Below are positions 22,923 through 35,123 of a stretch of DNA of 64,000 nucleotides, piece by piece. A program made the position numbers and the translations under genes. The stretch comes from Gorsachius magnificus (taxonomy: Eukaryota; Chordata; Aves; Pelecaniformes; Ardeidae): positions 68,680,286 to 68,744,285 of the forward strand of contig CM067086.1 in assembly GCA_034008185.1 (NCBI GenBank), read 5' to 3'. Below the pieces are notes generated by a model. The model did not search any database. It was not told the DNA's origin and was given only the letters and a program-made list of their open reading frames with translations. How positions within the stretch are numbered: position 1 is the stretch's first letter; each line of letters starts with the position of its first letter.

Positions 22923-24908
22923 ATTTAGACTTCCCAGAAAGCAACCCAGGGGTAAACACAAACCCCTAGAGAAGATGTTTCCCCCCAGGTCTCTTTTGGC
23001 GCTGAAGTCCTTGCCTGGTGGCAATCTAATGTTCAAAACACCCAGTTAAGTTGTAATTCATGTCAGGGCATCGTGGAGTTGTCCTAGTTAGGTGGCAGTT
23101 ACAGAGCCTCTTCTCCACCCTGCCACGGAGTGCAGGTCTTTTTGGGCAGTTACCATCCTTATGGTCCATCAGGCCCAGGGGCTTTTGCCGTGATGCTGAG
23201 CTGGATGCCATGGTCCGTGCCGCAGGACAGCTGGTGGCTTCCTGGCTGGGCTCCAGCGAGTGCTTTCATCTTCACCGTGACAACAATCCTGTTCCCTCTG
23301 TAACTATTAAAATGTAATCCTGTCTTGAACGACAGCGTTTTGATACGGTAACTCGGTCGTATGCTGCAAACGGCACGTAGTCCCGCTGAATATTTTGTGA
23401 ATATGCCACTGAAAGAAACGTTCAGCCATTCACCCTGTCGTCTGCAGGAAGCTGGATTAAAAGGCACGTGATTTGCAAGCAGATAAAGAAATGAAACTCC
23501 TCCGTTGTTTTATTCTGAACAATTTGACCAGCCCTATCTTGCTGATCCTCCTGGTTCCAGATGGCTGGTGTCTCTCGGCAAGAAATAATGTTTGCAGGTT
23601 TCTAAAAAGGGCTTGGAAGTGGCGGGGGAAAGAGGTCACCTTAAATCAAGATAAATGCAACATCAGGGCAAGTGAAGTGTGTATTTCAGTCTCACTCTCT
23701 CGGTTGGGAATATTGAGCCTAGGCCTGCTAAAGCATCAGCAATCACCAAAAGTAGACTCTGAGAGAATCATGCAGAGTGGGAAATGACATCCAGGTTGCT
23801 GATTTTTACTGCACCGGTTTCATATTGACCTTTGTGGAAGCTTAAAAGCTGCCAGAAATCCCCTACAGAAAGTTTCCAATGAACAGAGAACATGACTCTC
23901 CCCATCATCGGAAAGAAAACAGCAAAATTTTCTGCTTTACTGAAATATGGACACTTGTCTTCTGAGCGGATTGCCTCTGTCTTCTCCCTTTCCTCTGGAT
24001 CTTCCTCCCCAGCTCTGCTCTGCAGTTGGTTTCTGTCTGTCTGTGGTCAGCTTTTGTGTTCCTTTTTCTTGACGGCCCTTCAAAGGTAGGACGTTGGCTG
24101 CAGGGATGGACAGACGGTTCAGGGATGCTGCAGAAGTAGCTCCTTTCCCGTGTCTGTTGACCATACTAGTCCCATAATCAAAACTGAGGTAGGTGGTTTT
24201 GGAATGAAGTCTGTCGCGGCGAGGTCTCGCTCACTGGAAAAGAATTTATTTGATGAGTAAAGGGGTAATTGAGTAACCCAGGGAAATTAACGGCTCCGCT
24301 GGGGCTGAAGCAGAAGCACATTCTGGTGGATGGTCTGTGGAAAGGTATCTGCAAAAGAAACACTCGGAGATGCTTTTTATGGAGCAGAATAGGGAATGAT
24401 TCCCATTGCTGTGGACGTGGTGAAAGACATGTTCTCCTATCTCTGCGAGTAAAAGCTCGGAGCAGTGAGCTCCTCCTGTTTTCTTCCCATAGCAGCAAGG
24501 AGTCTTCATGGTTGGAAACCACGTTTGTTTTGCTGCCCGCTGGAGTTCTTCTCCAAAAATGAGATGTGGTAGATCCAAAAGTCCAAACATGCGTTAGTGC
24601 CTCTGAGAAGGTGCAGTATGACTACAGACTTGACACTGGTGCCTTCTACGCTTGACTCCAGGGTTTCTCTCTAGAGCTGATGCCCTTTGGGGGGAGGTTT
24701 ATTTAACCCCGGTGTTCACTTCCATGAGTGGCAGTTCGGTCATTGAACGTTAGAGGCTTGATTGCTCTTCAGAGCCTTTTTCTTATATCCTACTAAATTC
24801 GGGGAGAAGAGGGAAGATGGTTCCGAAACGTACCGTGGTTCTGAATGCCCACGTACCTGTGTGTGGCCTTGAAGACAGTGCTGTCACAGCAATAACTCGA
24901 TGGCACCC
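22923..24908. other. Intronic unique sequence
   Basis: No gene or transposon recognised. Several short open frames (for example 24246-24590 minus) lack any family motif. Confidence 0.55.
24904..24908. repeat. Target-site duplication, left (CACCC)
   Basis: Exact match to 25599-25603. Confidence 0.9.
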
Positions 24909-25200
24909 TGTCGTGGTTTAACCTGGCTGGCAACTCAGCACCACGCAGCTGCTCGCTCACTCCCCCCTCCCTCAGTGGGATGGGGGAGAGAATTGGGAAG
25001 AAAAAAAGGTAAGAGCCGTGGGCTGAGATAAAGACAGTTTAATAAGAGAAAATAATAATAATAGTAATAATGAGAATGGTAAGAGAATATACAGAATATG
25101 CAAAATGAATGATGCACAATGCAATTGCTCACCACCCGCCGACCGATGCCCAGCCCATCCCGAGCAGCGATCACTCCACGAGCTGCGACCGACTGACTAA

Positions 25201-25221
25201 CCCCCCCCCCCCCCCCCCCCC
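25201..25221. repeat. Poly-C tract inside the LTR
   Basis: 21 consecutive C, at the position where the sister LTR at 18484 has only a short C run. Confidence 0.95.
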
Positions 25222-25352
25222 ACCCTGAGCATGACGTTCCATGGTCTGGAATAGCTCTTTGGTCAGTTGGGGTCAGCTGTCCTGGCTGTGCCCCCTCCCA
25301 GCTTGTTATGCCCCTGGCCGAGCAGGAGAAGCTCAAAAAGTCCTTGAGTAGT

Positions 25353-25468
25353 CATAGAATCATAGAATCATAGAATGTTTTGGGTTGGAAGGGACCCCTA
25401 GAGGTCATCTAGTCCAACCCCCCTGCAGTGAGCAGGGACACCACTAACTAGATCAGGTTGCTCAGAGT
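25353..25468 (-). mobile_element. CR1 LINE fragment nested in the LTR
   Basis: 116 bp: three antisense octamers, 3' UTR and the last few ORF2 codons (to CAGGTTGCTCAG). The sister LTR reads GAGTAGTCTGAGCAC; here the CR1 splits it after GAGTAGT, with AGT repeated at the far side. Confidence 0.94.
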
Positions 25469-25598
25469 CTGAGCACTACTTGGCAACAACTAAAACCACC
25501 AGTGTGTTATCAACATTCTTCTGGTGCTAAATCCAAAGCACAGCACTATGCTAGCTACTATGAAGAAAATTAAGTCTATCCCAGCCGAAACCAGGACA

Positions 25599-25603
25599 CA
25601 CCC
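25599..25603. repeat. Target-site duplication, right (CACCC)
   Basis: Exact match to 24904-24908. Confidence 0.9.
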
Positions 25604-27625
25604 GAGGGCCAGGAGCAATGCCTCGTCTACTGAGGCAGGCTCTTGAGATCGATGCTTTTGCATGTTAAGGAGAGAAATGCTGCTCATGAAACCTAATCTG
25701 TCTGAGGCGTCTGATGGCGACAGAGCTTGAACAAATGGGGTTTGTTTCTGGTCTGACCATTCAGCGACCCCTCTGTGATCCTTCTGTGTGGTTTTAGTCT
25801 CTGTCCTGCTTCCAGGTTGTTCTCCTAGATAAAAATGTATCATAGGCTGAGCTCTCCTTCAGCCTCTGGAACCTGGGAGTGGCCATGTGGGGAAGTACTG
25901 GGTTTATTTTTGCTGCCATCCACCTGAGCACTTGGATCGGGATGCTCTGCAGAGCACAAGTGAGCTTATCGGGCTGGAAAAACCGTGTGCCTTTTGCTGA
26001 AGGATGCTCTGTAATTGAGGCTTATTCCCAAGTGGTTCTGGAGAGCCCTTGCTGTGTTAGTTGTTGCTTTAGGCTTCCCCCTCCACCCCTCAGCTTTTGG
26101 AGTCAGCTTAGGCACATGTGGGGGGGGTTTGTTTGGGTTTGGTTTGGTTTATAGACTGTTCTGTATGTTAGTAAAGGCAAGAAATCTAAACCTGAAGAGG
26201 AGAAGCTGAACTTTAAATAAGCTTAACTGTTTAATCTGCGTGTAAATGTTTACTTTCCCAGCCAAAAGCAATTAAGAAGACTCAAGTGTCGCTGTCCTAA
26301 TTCATTTGGTACACGCCAGGTGTTTGTTCTGGTACTGTACCACAGGACACACAGCACAGCTGTGAAATAAAGCTAAACAGAACTAAAACCAGTCGCTGTT
26401 CCGATAAGCCCAGCTGTATGGGTTGTCCTGGAGGTAGCGAAAAAGCACCAGGAGCTCTAAACCCCCTTGCTAGGGTGCAAGAGCATCTTCCATCAGAACA
26501 AGCATGAACAACTTGGGTGTGTTTTGTCCTGTGTTAACTTTTTCTTCCGTTATTCTTCTCCATGACAGCAAATGCATAAGGAGATGCCAAGTAATAGCTA
26601 TTTCCCAGATTATTCTTATTAGAGTTTTCTTACAGAAAAATCTTGTTATGCTGGGTGACTCTTTGCTCCTTAGTTTTGAGCGGTTTGAGTTGTTCTACCT
26701 CTCCTTGAAAGGTATAACCTTGGTATAGCCTTGATAGGACCTTATCAATAATTGTAGCAACATTATAAGCTGAATCCTCATCCTCTTGCAGATTTCAGGA
26801 TCCAGGAGATAAAAATAACAAGGCAGATTTTTATTTTTTTTCTTCCCCATATGTCTATCAATCAAAACGATAAAGATATTTATGACTTGCACGTTTTAAT
26901 GGTGTAATTAGATATAATTACATGTTCAAATGATTACACATATGAACACTAATTACATAATTGAAGACAATTATGCTAACTAGGTAAATATGTAATTAAC
27001 TAAAAATCTCTAGTAAAATCCAGGAAACTTGCACAACAGCCGAAGAAAGTAAAATTGCAGTAAAAAAATAAAAGAACCTTTTTGGTCTGGGAGCTCCAAG
27101 AGCCAGCCAGCCGCGTGTAGATGGAGAAGACCCGGCCCCTTGACTTCTGGTGGGCCAAAGCTTGGATCAGCTGCCTCTTCTGGTCTGTGGCCTCCTTGTA
27201 AAGGGAAGGGGAGCACTGAAGGAAGGAGCTGCGCGGTAGCCGTCTTCGTCTTGTTCTCTGGCAATGGTTTCCTGACCTTCATAGGCTGGATTTGGGTGGT
27301 TTGTTGGAGCGTGGGCTTTTTTTGGGGTGGGGAGGGAATTCTTTTGCCTTTATAATTGTAGGTTCTTAAAATAGAAGGAAGGGCACACTCAAAGCTAGTG
27401 AGGTTGTTCCTGTTTTAATATAACAGTGCAAGCTTAATTTACCACGAAGGGGCTCATAGCGGCAGCGCTGCCCTGTGGAGGCTGCGGGAGGGAGCTCGTT
27501 CGAGCCTCATCACCAGCCCCTCCATCACACAACCCACCAGCTTGCCTTGCGCCCCCTTCCCAGCTGCAAGAGTTTGTTAAGGCTTGGACATTAGAAACGT
27601 AGTGAGGTGTCCAGAGCCTCAGTAA
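25604..27625. other. Intronic unique sequence with an AT-rich core
   Basis: No gene seen. 26870-27010 is dense in ATTA/TAAT words without simple-repeat periodicity and could be a conserved regulatory element. Confidence 0.5.
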
Positions 27626-28077
27626 CCTGGAGCGTGTCCAGAGAAGGGCAGCGGAGCTGGGGAGGGGTCTGGAGCCCCAGGTTGCTGGGGAGCGGCTGGG
27701 GGGGGGGGGTTCCTGGAGCAGAGGAGGCTGGGGAAGCCCTTGGCTCCCTAAAGTGCCTGGGAGGGGGGCGGGGGGGGGTCGGGCTCTGCTCCCAGGGAAG
27801 GGGCGATGGGACGAGGGGCACCGGCCTCAAGTTGTGCCAGGGCAGGGTGAGGTTGGCCCTGGGGAACAATTCCTTCCCCCAAGGGCTGTCAGGCACTGGA
27901 AGGGGCTGCCCAGGGAAGGGGTCAAGTCCCCAGCCCTGGGGGGGATTTAAGAGCCGGGCAGGGGCGGTGCTGAGGGCCAGGTTTTGGGGGTGGGATGGCA
28001 GGGGTAGGGGAACGGTTGGGCTGGGGGAGGTTAAAGGGGTTTTCCAACCCAAACGATTCTGTGATTCTATGATTCTA
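27626..28077 (+). mobile_element. CR1 LINE fragment, GC-rich subfamily
   Basis: CTGGAGCGTGTCCAGAGAAG through the VRHWKGLPREGV tail to three octamers. G runs have shortened and frameshifted the FSLEQRRL region around 27702-27775. Confidence 0.92.
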
Positions 28078-30472
28078 AACTCCCCAGAGCAAACGTGCAT
28101 TTGGGGATGGATCATTACTGTGAATTAGTGGCTGTAGCCCCTCTTCCTCATGCTATCAACTTTCCCAGTTTTAAATATTCCCTGACTTGAAGCTATCTTC
28201 ATATCCCTTTGGAAATCATCTCAGTTCATTCATGCTTAATACTGTGATGATTTCCTTAGCCTCTACAAGTCCTTAATCCTGTACTTTTATCCTTTCCTTT
28301 CTAATTCCAAGCTGAACCAGGTTTCTGGTTTTTCTTTTTTTCTTTTTCTTGATGTCTACTTGCAGTTCTCTTGTTATGTGGGAACTGTTCCCAGTTCCCT
28401 TTCCTTGGCACTCGTGGGAGTCATTTAAAGGTATGCCAGGAAAGCTCAACGAGACGTGAATGATGCTATTTGTGATTACTGGATTCTTCATAAATTTTCT
28501 TCTTGTTGGGTTCTGAATTGGAAATAAGCTAAAATCTTGAAGTCAGTAGGATTCAAACATGTGCTCGATTTCTTTTCCCTGAGCAAAGTCTTCCAGAACC
28601 CTTCTCAGCTGTGGCAGGTACCGGGCAGAAGAGACCCAGCCCTTTTCCAGTGGTGTTTGATGCTGATTTAGATTTTCTCACTGCCTGATGGAGGCTTTGC
28701 CGCTGCTTCTTCCTCTGAAACAGAGGGAAAAGAAAAAAAAGCACGCACAGAAGCAAAAGCAGGGCAACAGTGGCGTGTTTGGTGTCTGTCACTGGTCCTT
28801 CCGAGCAGAAATCTAGGAAATTCCATCCCATCTGAGCCCAGCTCTCCGTCGTCCTGGCTCCCATCCAGGCCCTGGAGCGTGTTGGTAGGGTGTGCTTCAT
28901 CTTCCAGCCCCTGGGTGTCTGATGGTTTGGGATTGCCCCATCGAAAGGTCGCATCTGATGAGTGTGGTAGCTCGGGATGGATAGATTTAATTCCCATGAA
29001 GGAATATTCTCTCTTTCGGGATCAGTTTAGAGCCCTGGACTTTGTCATTGCGTTGGTTGATAATTTGTGACTGTTAGTTACACACCATAATTACAAGTTG
29101 TATTTTGAAAGAAAGGTGCTCTTTGGAAAAAAAAAAAAAAAAAAGCTGTTTTGATCATTTCGGTCAATGCTTCTGATTTCTTAGCTTAGAAGACATCCTG
29201 GGCTTGATGCAGGGTCTGTGCCTGGTGCTCAGCAGCTGCTGATCTTTTCAGGCCTCGAGCTGAGAGCGTTTCATACCAAGCTGCCTCCTCAGTGGAGCTG
29301 CCAGATCTCTCTTGTCAAGATTACTTCTCTTTTCCCTTTTCTTCCTGCCCCCCCCCCCCCCCCCCCTTCTCAGTCCTCCCACCTTTCAACCAAAATAAAA
29401 TGTCATCTCCTTTCTTCGCCATCACCGCCGAAAGAAGTTAAATCTCAGGATCTCACTCTCATTTGTAGCTCAACGAGACTGTAAACTGTAATTCAGCATG
29501 GATGAGGGTTCGCTCCTGCGGAAGGGAGATAAAGCACAGCTAATGTTACCGGAGCACGGAGATTTGGGTTTAATTCAAAAAGATGTCTGGAAATAAGGTG
29601 GGTGCGCATCTCCCATCTGGGAGGGATGCAAGGCCGGGTGAGCAGTAGGAAGTGCTGATAAGGTCCGATGCGAACATAAAGGCAGAGCCCGGTGGTCGTC
29701 AGCTTTCAATATTTAGAAGGGATTTTTTCGGAGTCTTTTCGTGCACCAAGTCTGCTCTCAGGGGTGTTGGAAGTACAGCATAATTTTTCCGGATTATGTT
29801 TTATGAAGTTTTTAAAATGGGAACTAGTTTAAGTAAACAGACTGATATTGCATTGCAGGAAATCAATAACCCTGGTGCTATTTGCAGAAGACAATGTAGT
29901 GGAAAAAGAGCCATTTAAACCCAGCGTTTTATGATGTTCAGCTAAGTGGATTTAATTTGTTCCAGCGGAGGTGGGCCAGAAATGTGCCTGGGTTGCTGTC
30001 GGAGCGCCCGGGGCCGTGCAGGTGGTGGCACCTCGGCCTCCACGGGCTCCAGCGTCGCTGGTGGAGGGGAGGCTGTGCCTTGCATGCTCCCACGGCAGCA
30101 AATGAAGGAGCCACAAAACTTTGCACTTTACCCTTGCAAGGGTACAAGAATGTTCTGGATAGAGAGTTGGTTTAGTTTTGGTGCGGAGGGAAAACAAGCA
30201 CGTCTTTCTTTCAGCTGATGGCTCATCCATACCAAAAGTATGGAGGTCTCTCCCTGGTGGCACCCGCCGTCTGCACGGAAGGAGCTTTGTGGTGCAATTC
30301 TATTTTTACCACGCGTGCAGCCGTGCTGGCATCAACGGCTACGGCTTTTGTGTTCTCATTTGTAGATTTGTGACACTCGTCATCAGTCGGTGTAAAGGCT
30401 GCACGTCTGCCCCAAAATAGCCCCCTGAACGATGGCTGTAGGAAGTAGGCAAGATTCGTATTCCTGAAAGAC
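28078..30472. other. Intronic unique sequence, 2.4 kb
   Basis: Transposon-free. A-run at 29127-29144 (18) and C-run at 29348-29366 (19). Open frames at 29938-30263 on both strands are GC-rich shadows without splice or family support. Confidence 0.55.
29348..29366. repeat. Poly-C tract
   Basis: 19 consecutive C outside any recognised transposon. Confidence 0.95.
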
Positions 30473-30706
30473 CATAGAATCATAGAATCAGAGAATGGTT
30501 TGGGTGGGAAGGGACCCCCAGAGGTCACCCAGCCCAACCCCCTGCAGGAGCAGGGACACCTTGAACCACATCAGGTTGCTCACAGCCCCCTCCAACCTGG
30601 CCTGGAATGTTCCCAGGGATGGGGCCTCCACCCCCTCTCTGGGCAACCCCTGCCAGGGTTTCACCACCCTCATTGGAAAGAATTTCTTCCTTAGATCCAG
30701 TCTAAA
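30473..30706 (-). mobile_element. CR1 LINE fragment, 3' end
   Basis: CATAGAATCATAGAATCAG octamers, GGGTGGGAAGGGACCCCC and antisense ORF2 to CTTAGATCCAGTCTAAA. Same lineage as 46438, 54356 and 59907. Confidence 0.92.
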
Positions 30707-30710
30707 GATA

Positions 30711-30736
30711 GAAATGTTTCTAAAGAGAAACATTTC
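30711..30736. repeat. Perfect short hairpin beside the CR1 end
   Basis: GAAATGTTTC and GAAACATTTC form a 10-bp perfect stem with the 6-nt loop TAAAGA. It lies 4 bp beyond the 5'-truncated end of the CR1. Confidence 0.8.
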
Positions 30737-33700
30737 CTTCTGTCTATATCAGTTTACTTCTTGTAAGACTCCGACAACGTTTTGGGTCTGCTCCGTACCG
30801 CTCTTGCTCTTGACTACTCTGTTTCTCCCAGGGGTCTTGCAGGGGAGAGACATGGGTAGAGATGGAGAGAAGGAGAAGCAGAAGTAAGGCCTGAAAGGAC
30901 TGTTAGAAAAAGGAAAAAAAAAAAAAAAAGCATAATTTTTAACCTGCCTGCATTTCAAGATGGCTTTGTCACTTTGGAATGTGATTCTGTTATGAAGAGT
31001 GACTGTAAAGTAGAAAAGCCCCATTTAGCAGCCACTTTTTCCTCTCTCTGTTTAGACTCCAGTCTTCTGAGTTTAATGACAGAAACACGTTTTTATGCCT
31101 TTTTGCTCTTGTGGGAGACAAGCAGTTCTGGGAACAGGGGGGGCTCATGGCCTCTGGTTTCCCGCTGCAGCTTGTGCTGTGGTTGAACAGCAGCTCCTCA
31201 GACCCCCATCCTCTTCCAGGCTCTGAAAGGTTCTGCAGGGAAGACCAGCAGCCATGGAAGGCACTTTGCTTGCAAAACGGGGTGAGTAAGAGTTATTCAG
31301 GGTAAGGTTGGTTTTTTACGTCTCTGGACACTGTGGGAACGGTGCATCAGTTCAGGAGTGCAGGGTGATGGAGATGCAGTACCCGACAATGGTTTGGGTG
31401 GTAGAGCTGGTTCCTGGTGGTGAGCACAAGAAGGAGGTTTCATATCCCCCAGTGCTCCCGGTAAAGTCCTTCGGCACTGCTGACTTTGATTTAGTGAAAC
31501 GTCTTGGATGGAAGATGTTCTGCATAAACATCTTAAGCTGAGCAAATGGAAAGTGATTTCTAATCCATTTTACTACTGCCTTAACTTCGCCTCTTATGTT
31601 GAAAATTGATCTGCTATCGAACTTCAGTCCTTCATGTATGTTTGAAAGATGTTGATTGCTTTTCCCTGATTTTTCATTTCATGCTTCAAATTTGCCGAGC
31701 TTATCACTTGCACGCTCGAGCATGTTTCTGTTACTTGCATGGGTACCGGGGCTTTTCTCTATACCCATGCCAGTTCTTCAGCATCTTCCAGGGGTGTAAC
31801 CCTCATAGTAGGACCGTTGCCTTTGACTTTATTCCAAGGGCAATTGCAGAAGCTTCAGGTGGAGCCAAAGTAAAACTCCTGATCTGTCTGATTATTTTCT
31901 GCTTTATACAACCAAAAAAATCTCTCAACTTCTTGGCTCAGCGGTAGTTCAGAGTGGTGGAACTGGCGTGGAGCACGCGGTTGGCTGTGGTACCACCTCC
32001 CCGTCCCCGGTCCTCTTTAGCAATTGAAGCTTCCCAGAAGGGGACAGGATGCTGACTCCTCGGAGGTGACCTTTGCAGAGCATCACTGCAGATGCCTCCT
32101 CTCCAGGGGCCCAGTTCTCTTCTTTATAGCTCTTGCGGTGACTGGCCTCTAGGTTATCTCTTACCATAGCATTGGTCTTATAACTCCCGTGAGTTTGATT
32201 ATACCAGCCTTTTTTTTGGAGAACTGTAAGGATTTTAGATCGATAGCAACTTACTCTGTCATTGGGGAAAAAAATATCTAAATACTATGATTTAGATTGG
32301 CCCACAGAGGAAATAAGGGTATAGGTGTGAGTTCCATAGAGTTCTCTGATGGTCTCATCACCGAGCTAGCGGTAGTAGCTACAAGTTATAAAATGTCTTG
32401 TATTTATTTGCCTTTAAAGCGTTTAAGAGCTATAGTGAATGAATTTCCACGCATTTAAGTGATGAGGATGTGTTTATGACTCCGGTGGCTTAACGTGGTA
32501 TACCAACATTGGAACGCCACCATAAAAATTAATAACTAGGAATTCAAATGGCGCTATGCCCGCTTCACTCTGCCGCTGGATTATGTTCTTTATCGTGAAG
32601 GTGAAAAGTTGTATTTCATTTTGAAGCAAATTAATGCTGCTGAGTAAAAAAGCTGAGAGAATCAGAACTATACACCATGCGCAGATGGTTGGATCATTTA
32701 GTGAAACTCATGGACTAATTTAGTTGATGGACAGTAAATAATTTCCCATCAGGAAGGCATAAATATGTGAGACCCTTGTAAATCCTGCGGCTATGGACAA
32801 TTTTAAACCGATACCGACCTCAGTAGGAACAAGGCTCTGTGAAATTCATTGAACTCAGTCGTTCCCCATTAATGCTAGAGAAGGAATTTTCCTGCCACGC
32901 AGAACGAAAAAGCTCCATCCTTCAGTGAGATATTTATAGTAAAATGTGTATTGATTATTCCGTATAAAAGTGCTAATTTTTTGAAGCGGTGAAACATCTT
33001 AAAGTCATAAGGAAAAACATTATAGTCAAACTAGGATAAATTGCTGCAATTAATCATTCCACAGGTTTCTCAAAGATGTTTTGAGAAAGTACGTACAGAT
33101 GTTTCCCCAGACACGACCTTCTCATAAAGAAACACAGCCGATTCAGCTAAGCAAGCTGCTGTGGGAGGACCTAAAGCAGGCTTGTTTTACCAATTTACCT
33201 AATGATTGCAACATTATTTTCTTCAGGATCCACTCATTAATTTCCTCTTAAATTGTTCAGTGATCATGTAAGATTTCTCTACTTGTACCCAGTTAATCTT
33301 TAGGTTTCCAGCCTTTGAGCATAAGAAATCCTCCCTTTGCCCTTTCCAAGCCAAATTCTTAATTCTTGGCGTTCCGACCACTGAGACCTGTGCGGTGCCT
33401 AATTTTGAAGAGTTTTGGTGGCGGCATGTACAAGTGTGGGTGGAACAACTGAGACAAGAGCCTTTTAAATTTAAGAACAGGGAAGTAACCTTTGCTGCCT
33501 TGAAATTGTTGCACTGGAGAAATTGCATTGAAAAAATGTAGTTTTCATCGAGGAAAACCTCTCTGAAAGTCAAATGGACAAATAACCGGGAAGACCAAAA
33601 CAATAAAACCGGTATATTCTTTGTTTGGGGCATGTCCTTACCTAAAGCACATCCTCTCCTTACCTTACTCCACCGTGTAGGTCTGGACTACCTCATCCCT

Positions 33701-33974
33701 GTGGCTGCTGCCTGGTGACACATCTGAGATGCACTCTGCTCCATCAGCTCATGGGCGCTGGGCTGTGGCGCGGTAAACCTCCACAAATGCCTTCGCTGCA
33801 TTTACAGAATGTAAATCACTGCCGGCTCCGAGGGGGGATTTGTGGAAAGTGTAGAACTTGGATTTGTTGCCAGCTTTGGTCTTTTTTTTTTTGGGTGGCT
33901 ATTCTGTTCCTTCACATCTGGGAGATTCCTATTAGTGCTAATGGGAATTAAAACAAATTTGGACTGCTTAAGAA
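30737..33974. other. Intronic unique sequence, longest transposon-free stretch
   Basis: About 3.2 kb with no CR1 or LTR. 32400-33100 is AT-rich without low complexity. No exon or RNA gene is supported. Such transposon-poor stretches inside a dense CR1 landscape can mark constrained non-coding DNA. Confidence 0.5.
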
Positions 33975-34010
33975 GTGTGTGTGTATATATATATATATAT
34001 ACACACACAC
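33975..34010. repeat. Perfect 36-bp palindromic microsatellite
   Basis: Reads (GT)5(AT)8(AC)5 and is its own reverse complement, so the whole tract is an 18+18 inverted repeat able to extrude as a cruciform. Confidence 0.97.
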
Positions 34011-34420
34011 ATCTCCTCTTGCTACATCATAGCCTGTTTTCCGTCTTCAGACTTCAAAGTGCAAGTCACGCCTGCTGTTCTCTTTAGTGGCAACCTGTGA
34101 TCAACCGTTACCTTGTTGTACATGACATGCAAGTTGCTTGGCCTTAGGTAATGGGGGGATGTGATGACGTTTCGTGTCATGGGTATGGAAGCTTCCAGTG
34201 CAATGAGGAGTTGGGGTTGCTCTGCTGTTGGGAGGAGCTGTGGTTTGCCTGGTGTACCCATGAGATGGGTCATTTGAGTAACCCTTGGGTAACTTGGGTT
34301 TAGGTATAAAACAGGAATCTTCCGTAGTTCACAAATGCAGGAAGTTCAGAGGTAAAGGAATAGTCAGCTTAGGTATAGGTTTTCTCACATTGTCAGATGT
34401 TGTGGTCTTCATTTATTCTT

Positions 34421-35123
34421 CTGGAAAGCAGCTCTGCCGAGAGGGACCTGGGAGTCCTGGTGGACGACAAGCTGACCATGAGCCAGCAGGGTGCCCTGGT
34501 TGCCAAGAAGGCCAGTAGCATCCTGGGGTGCATTAAGAGGAGTGTGGCCAGCAGGGCGAGGGAGGTTCTCCTCCCCCTCTGCTCTGCCCCGGTGAGACCC
34601 CACCTGGAGCACTGGATCCAGTTCTGGGTTCCCCGGTTCAAGCAAAATGAGGAACTCCTGGAGAGAGTCCAGAGGAGAGCAACAGGGATGATGGGGGGAC
34701 TGGAGCATCTCCCCTACGAGGAAAGGCTGAGGGAGCTGGGCTTGTTCAGCCTGGAGAAGAGAAGGCTGAGAGGGGATCTCATCACCAACTACAAATATCT
34801 CCAGGGTGGGTGTCACGAGGACGGAGCCAGACTCTTCTCAGTGGTGCCCAGCGCCAGGACAAGGGGCAAAGGGCACAAACTGAAGCAGAAGAGGTTCCAG
34901 TTGAACGGGAGGAAGAACTTGTTGACTGTGAGGGTGATGGAGCCCTGGCCCAGGCTGCCCAGGGGGGCTGTGGAGTCTCCTTCTCTGGAGATCTTCAACC
35001 CCCGCCTGGCCGCTGTCCTGTGCCCCCTGCTCTGGGTGAGCCTGCTTGGGCAGGGGGGTGGCACTGGGGGAGCTCACAAGGTCCCTTCCAACCCCTGCCA
35101 GTCTGGGATTCTGTGTGATTCTT
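34421..35123 (+). mobile_element. Long CR1 LINE fragment with 242-codon open frame
   Basis: Starts at CTGGAAAGCAGCTCTGCCG. The open frame 34397-35125 carries [37 protein letters not shown] and SARTRGKGHKLKQKRFQLN. It then has TCTGGGATTCTGTGTGATTC at the 3' end. Close relative of the 3'-less copy at 1590. Confidence 0.94.

Larger units (their letters stand above)
24909..25598 (-). mobile_element. Solo LTR of family X, interrupted by a CR1
   Basis: TGTCGTGGTTTAACCTGG to GAAACCAGGACA, flanked by perfect 5-bp duplications CACCC (24904-24908, 25599-25603). Highly similar to the LTR at 18484, with the same antisense ATTAAA signal (TTTAAT, 25038-25043). It differs by a 21-bp C run at 25201-25221 and a 116-bp CR1 insertion (25353-25468). 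Without the insertion it would be 574 bp. Confidence 0.94.

Noticed and set aside
18484..25598. A provirus bounded by the two family X LTRs
   Set aside because: Each LTR has its own different 5-bp target duplication and nothing retroviral was seen between them.
29127..29144. Poly-A run as the tail of a processed pseudogene
   Set aside because: No gene-like body, no polyadenylation signal at the right place and no flanking target duplication.
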